This document shows positions 63,396-64,000 of a stretch of 64,000 nucleotides of DNA, one piece after another. The translations under genes were made by a program, and so were the position numbers. Positions within the stretch are counted from its first letter, which is position 1; every line of letters starts with the position of its first letter. Below the pieces are notes generated by a model. That model saw only the letters and a program-made list of their open reading frames with translations. It made no database searches and was not told where the DNA came from. The DNA comes from UBA6168 sp039819485. GTDB lineage: Bacteria; Bacteroidota; Bacteroidia; Chitinophagales; Saprospiraceae. Location: assembly GCA_039819485.1 (NCBI GenBank), contig JBCBRY010000012.1, positions 1 through 64,000 of the forward strand, written 5' to 3'.

Positions 63396-64000
63396 TCATT
63401 TTTCATTTTTCATAAAAACAAGATGGTAATCCCACAATCCCTGTTTCCAGCCCTTGTACTGGGCAAATCCGGTTTTATAGTGGATTTTGGAGAAATGGGT
63501 AGCATCGTGAAAAAGGTTGTACCATTTGGTGCCGATCATGCCTAACCATGCAAAACGGTAATAGCGTTTGATTGAAGGAATTATTTTATCCGTGACACAG
63601 CGGTTGTCGGCCAGTGCGAAGTTATGCCTTTTACCTAATTCTTCGAGTTGTGAAATGGAAAGAATGTCGCTCATCGCCCATCCATTGAGCATGGTCTGCA
63701 TAACGGGCGTTTCACCGATATGCCATTGGCCTTTTTTAAAGACATCGGCAAAAAGCAATCGGCCATCCGGTTTGAGTATGCGTTGTATCTCTTTGAAAAA
63801 CAAGGCTTTATCCGTAGCAGTTTGCATACTTTCTATGGCCCATACTACATCAAAATGATTGTCGGGAAATCGAGTGGCCGTATAATCCATCTCTTCAAAC
63901 ATGGCGAGTTGGCCCACCTTATTTTTTTCAGCATAACCTGTGGCCGTTTTTACCTGTCTTTTGCTAAGCGTGATGCCGGTCACCTGGCAACCGTACCTTT
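63396..64000 (-). CDS. Class I SAM-dependent methyltransferase (partial, 5' end outside window)
   Basis: The frame is open to the window edge and reads RYGCQVTGITLSKRQV just before position 63940, the region after the SAM-binding glycine motif, which must lie beyond 64000. The visible part (about 200 residues) contains DVVWAIESMQTATDK, ILKPDGRLLFADVF and a C-terminal region typical of the cyclopropane-synthase/tocopherol-type methyltransferases (Methyltransf_11/25). The substrate is unknown. The - strand start lies outside the window. Confidence 0.85.
   Translation of the reverse strand, partial: RYGCQVTGITLSKRQVKTATGYAEKNKVGQLAMFEEMDYTATRFPDNHFDVVWAIESMQTATDKALFFKEIQRILKPDGRLLFADVFKKGQWHIGETPVMQTMLNGWAMSDILSISQLEELGKRHNFALADNRCVTDKIIPSIKRYYRFAWLGMIGTKWYNLFHDATHFSKIHYKTGFAQYKGWKQGLWDYHLVFMKNEK

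Overview
The window looks like chromosomal DNA of a Bacteroidota member, most likely of the Saprospiria/Lewinella type. The evidence is type IX secretion (T9SS) sorting domains of both type A and type B, a PorP/SprF-like protein, SusC-like TonB receptors with carboxypeptidase-regulatory plugs, a DUF5686 protein, promoters of the form TTG-N19..21-TAnnTTTG, and no clear Shine-Dalgarno sites. The lineage is an inference; no rRNA or tRNA gene was seen.

Region 310-12133 is the most striking part: an apparent multiheme electron-transfer locus on the + strand. It encodes a membrane protein with two H-x13-H helices (a diheme cytochrome b pattern), a membrane-anchored Fe-S flavoprotein, two secreted cytochromes with 23 and 19 CXXCH motifs whose genes overlap, an outer-membrane beta-barrel protein, an OB-fold lipoprotein and a fused ResB-CcsA cytochrome c synthase. 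Together they could carry electrons from the inner membrane or NAD(P)H through a 42-heme periplasmic wire to, or across, the outer membrane. That pathway is inferred from gene content.

Region 12761-20026 resembles a metal (probably zinc) limitation regulon: a Fur/Zur-type repressor facing a COG0523 (CobW-like) metallochaperone across two TGCAAC-N3-GTTGCA operators that overlap a promoter, then a MerC-like membrane protein, a TonB receptor, a thioredoxin-fold protein and two membrane proteins of unknown role. At 20067-21655 an IS4-type element carries a doubly dead transposase and abuts a gene fragment whose 5' part is missing.

Region 21668-35473 is mostly housekeeping: AcpH-like hydrolase, DUF5686 protein, HMG-CoA lyase, MurB, a NYN-domain protein, an AraC regulator, a LysM/DPBB protein, KdsB, a Nudix hydrolase and Cmk, with several unknown small proteins. 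Region 35580-41400 (- strand) is a T9SS-associated trio: type B secreted protein, PorP/SprF and a TPR-PD40-OmpA protein. Region 41789-64000 holds PurM, an MFS sugar-type transporter, more T9SS cargo (817, 1593 and about 867 residues), a TonB receptor, a PQQ-dehydrogenase/diheme cytochrome fusion, an enoyl-CoA hydratase and a methyltransferase cut by the window edge.

Intergenic DNA is rich in hairpins. A roughly 130-bp element occurs four times, with a compensated base-pair change in one copy and an inverted interior in another. A second hairpin family sits between convergent genes, and a 34-bp palindromic array lies between two genes of the cytochrome locus.
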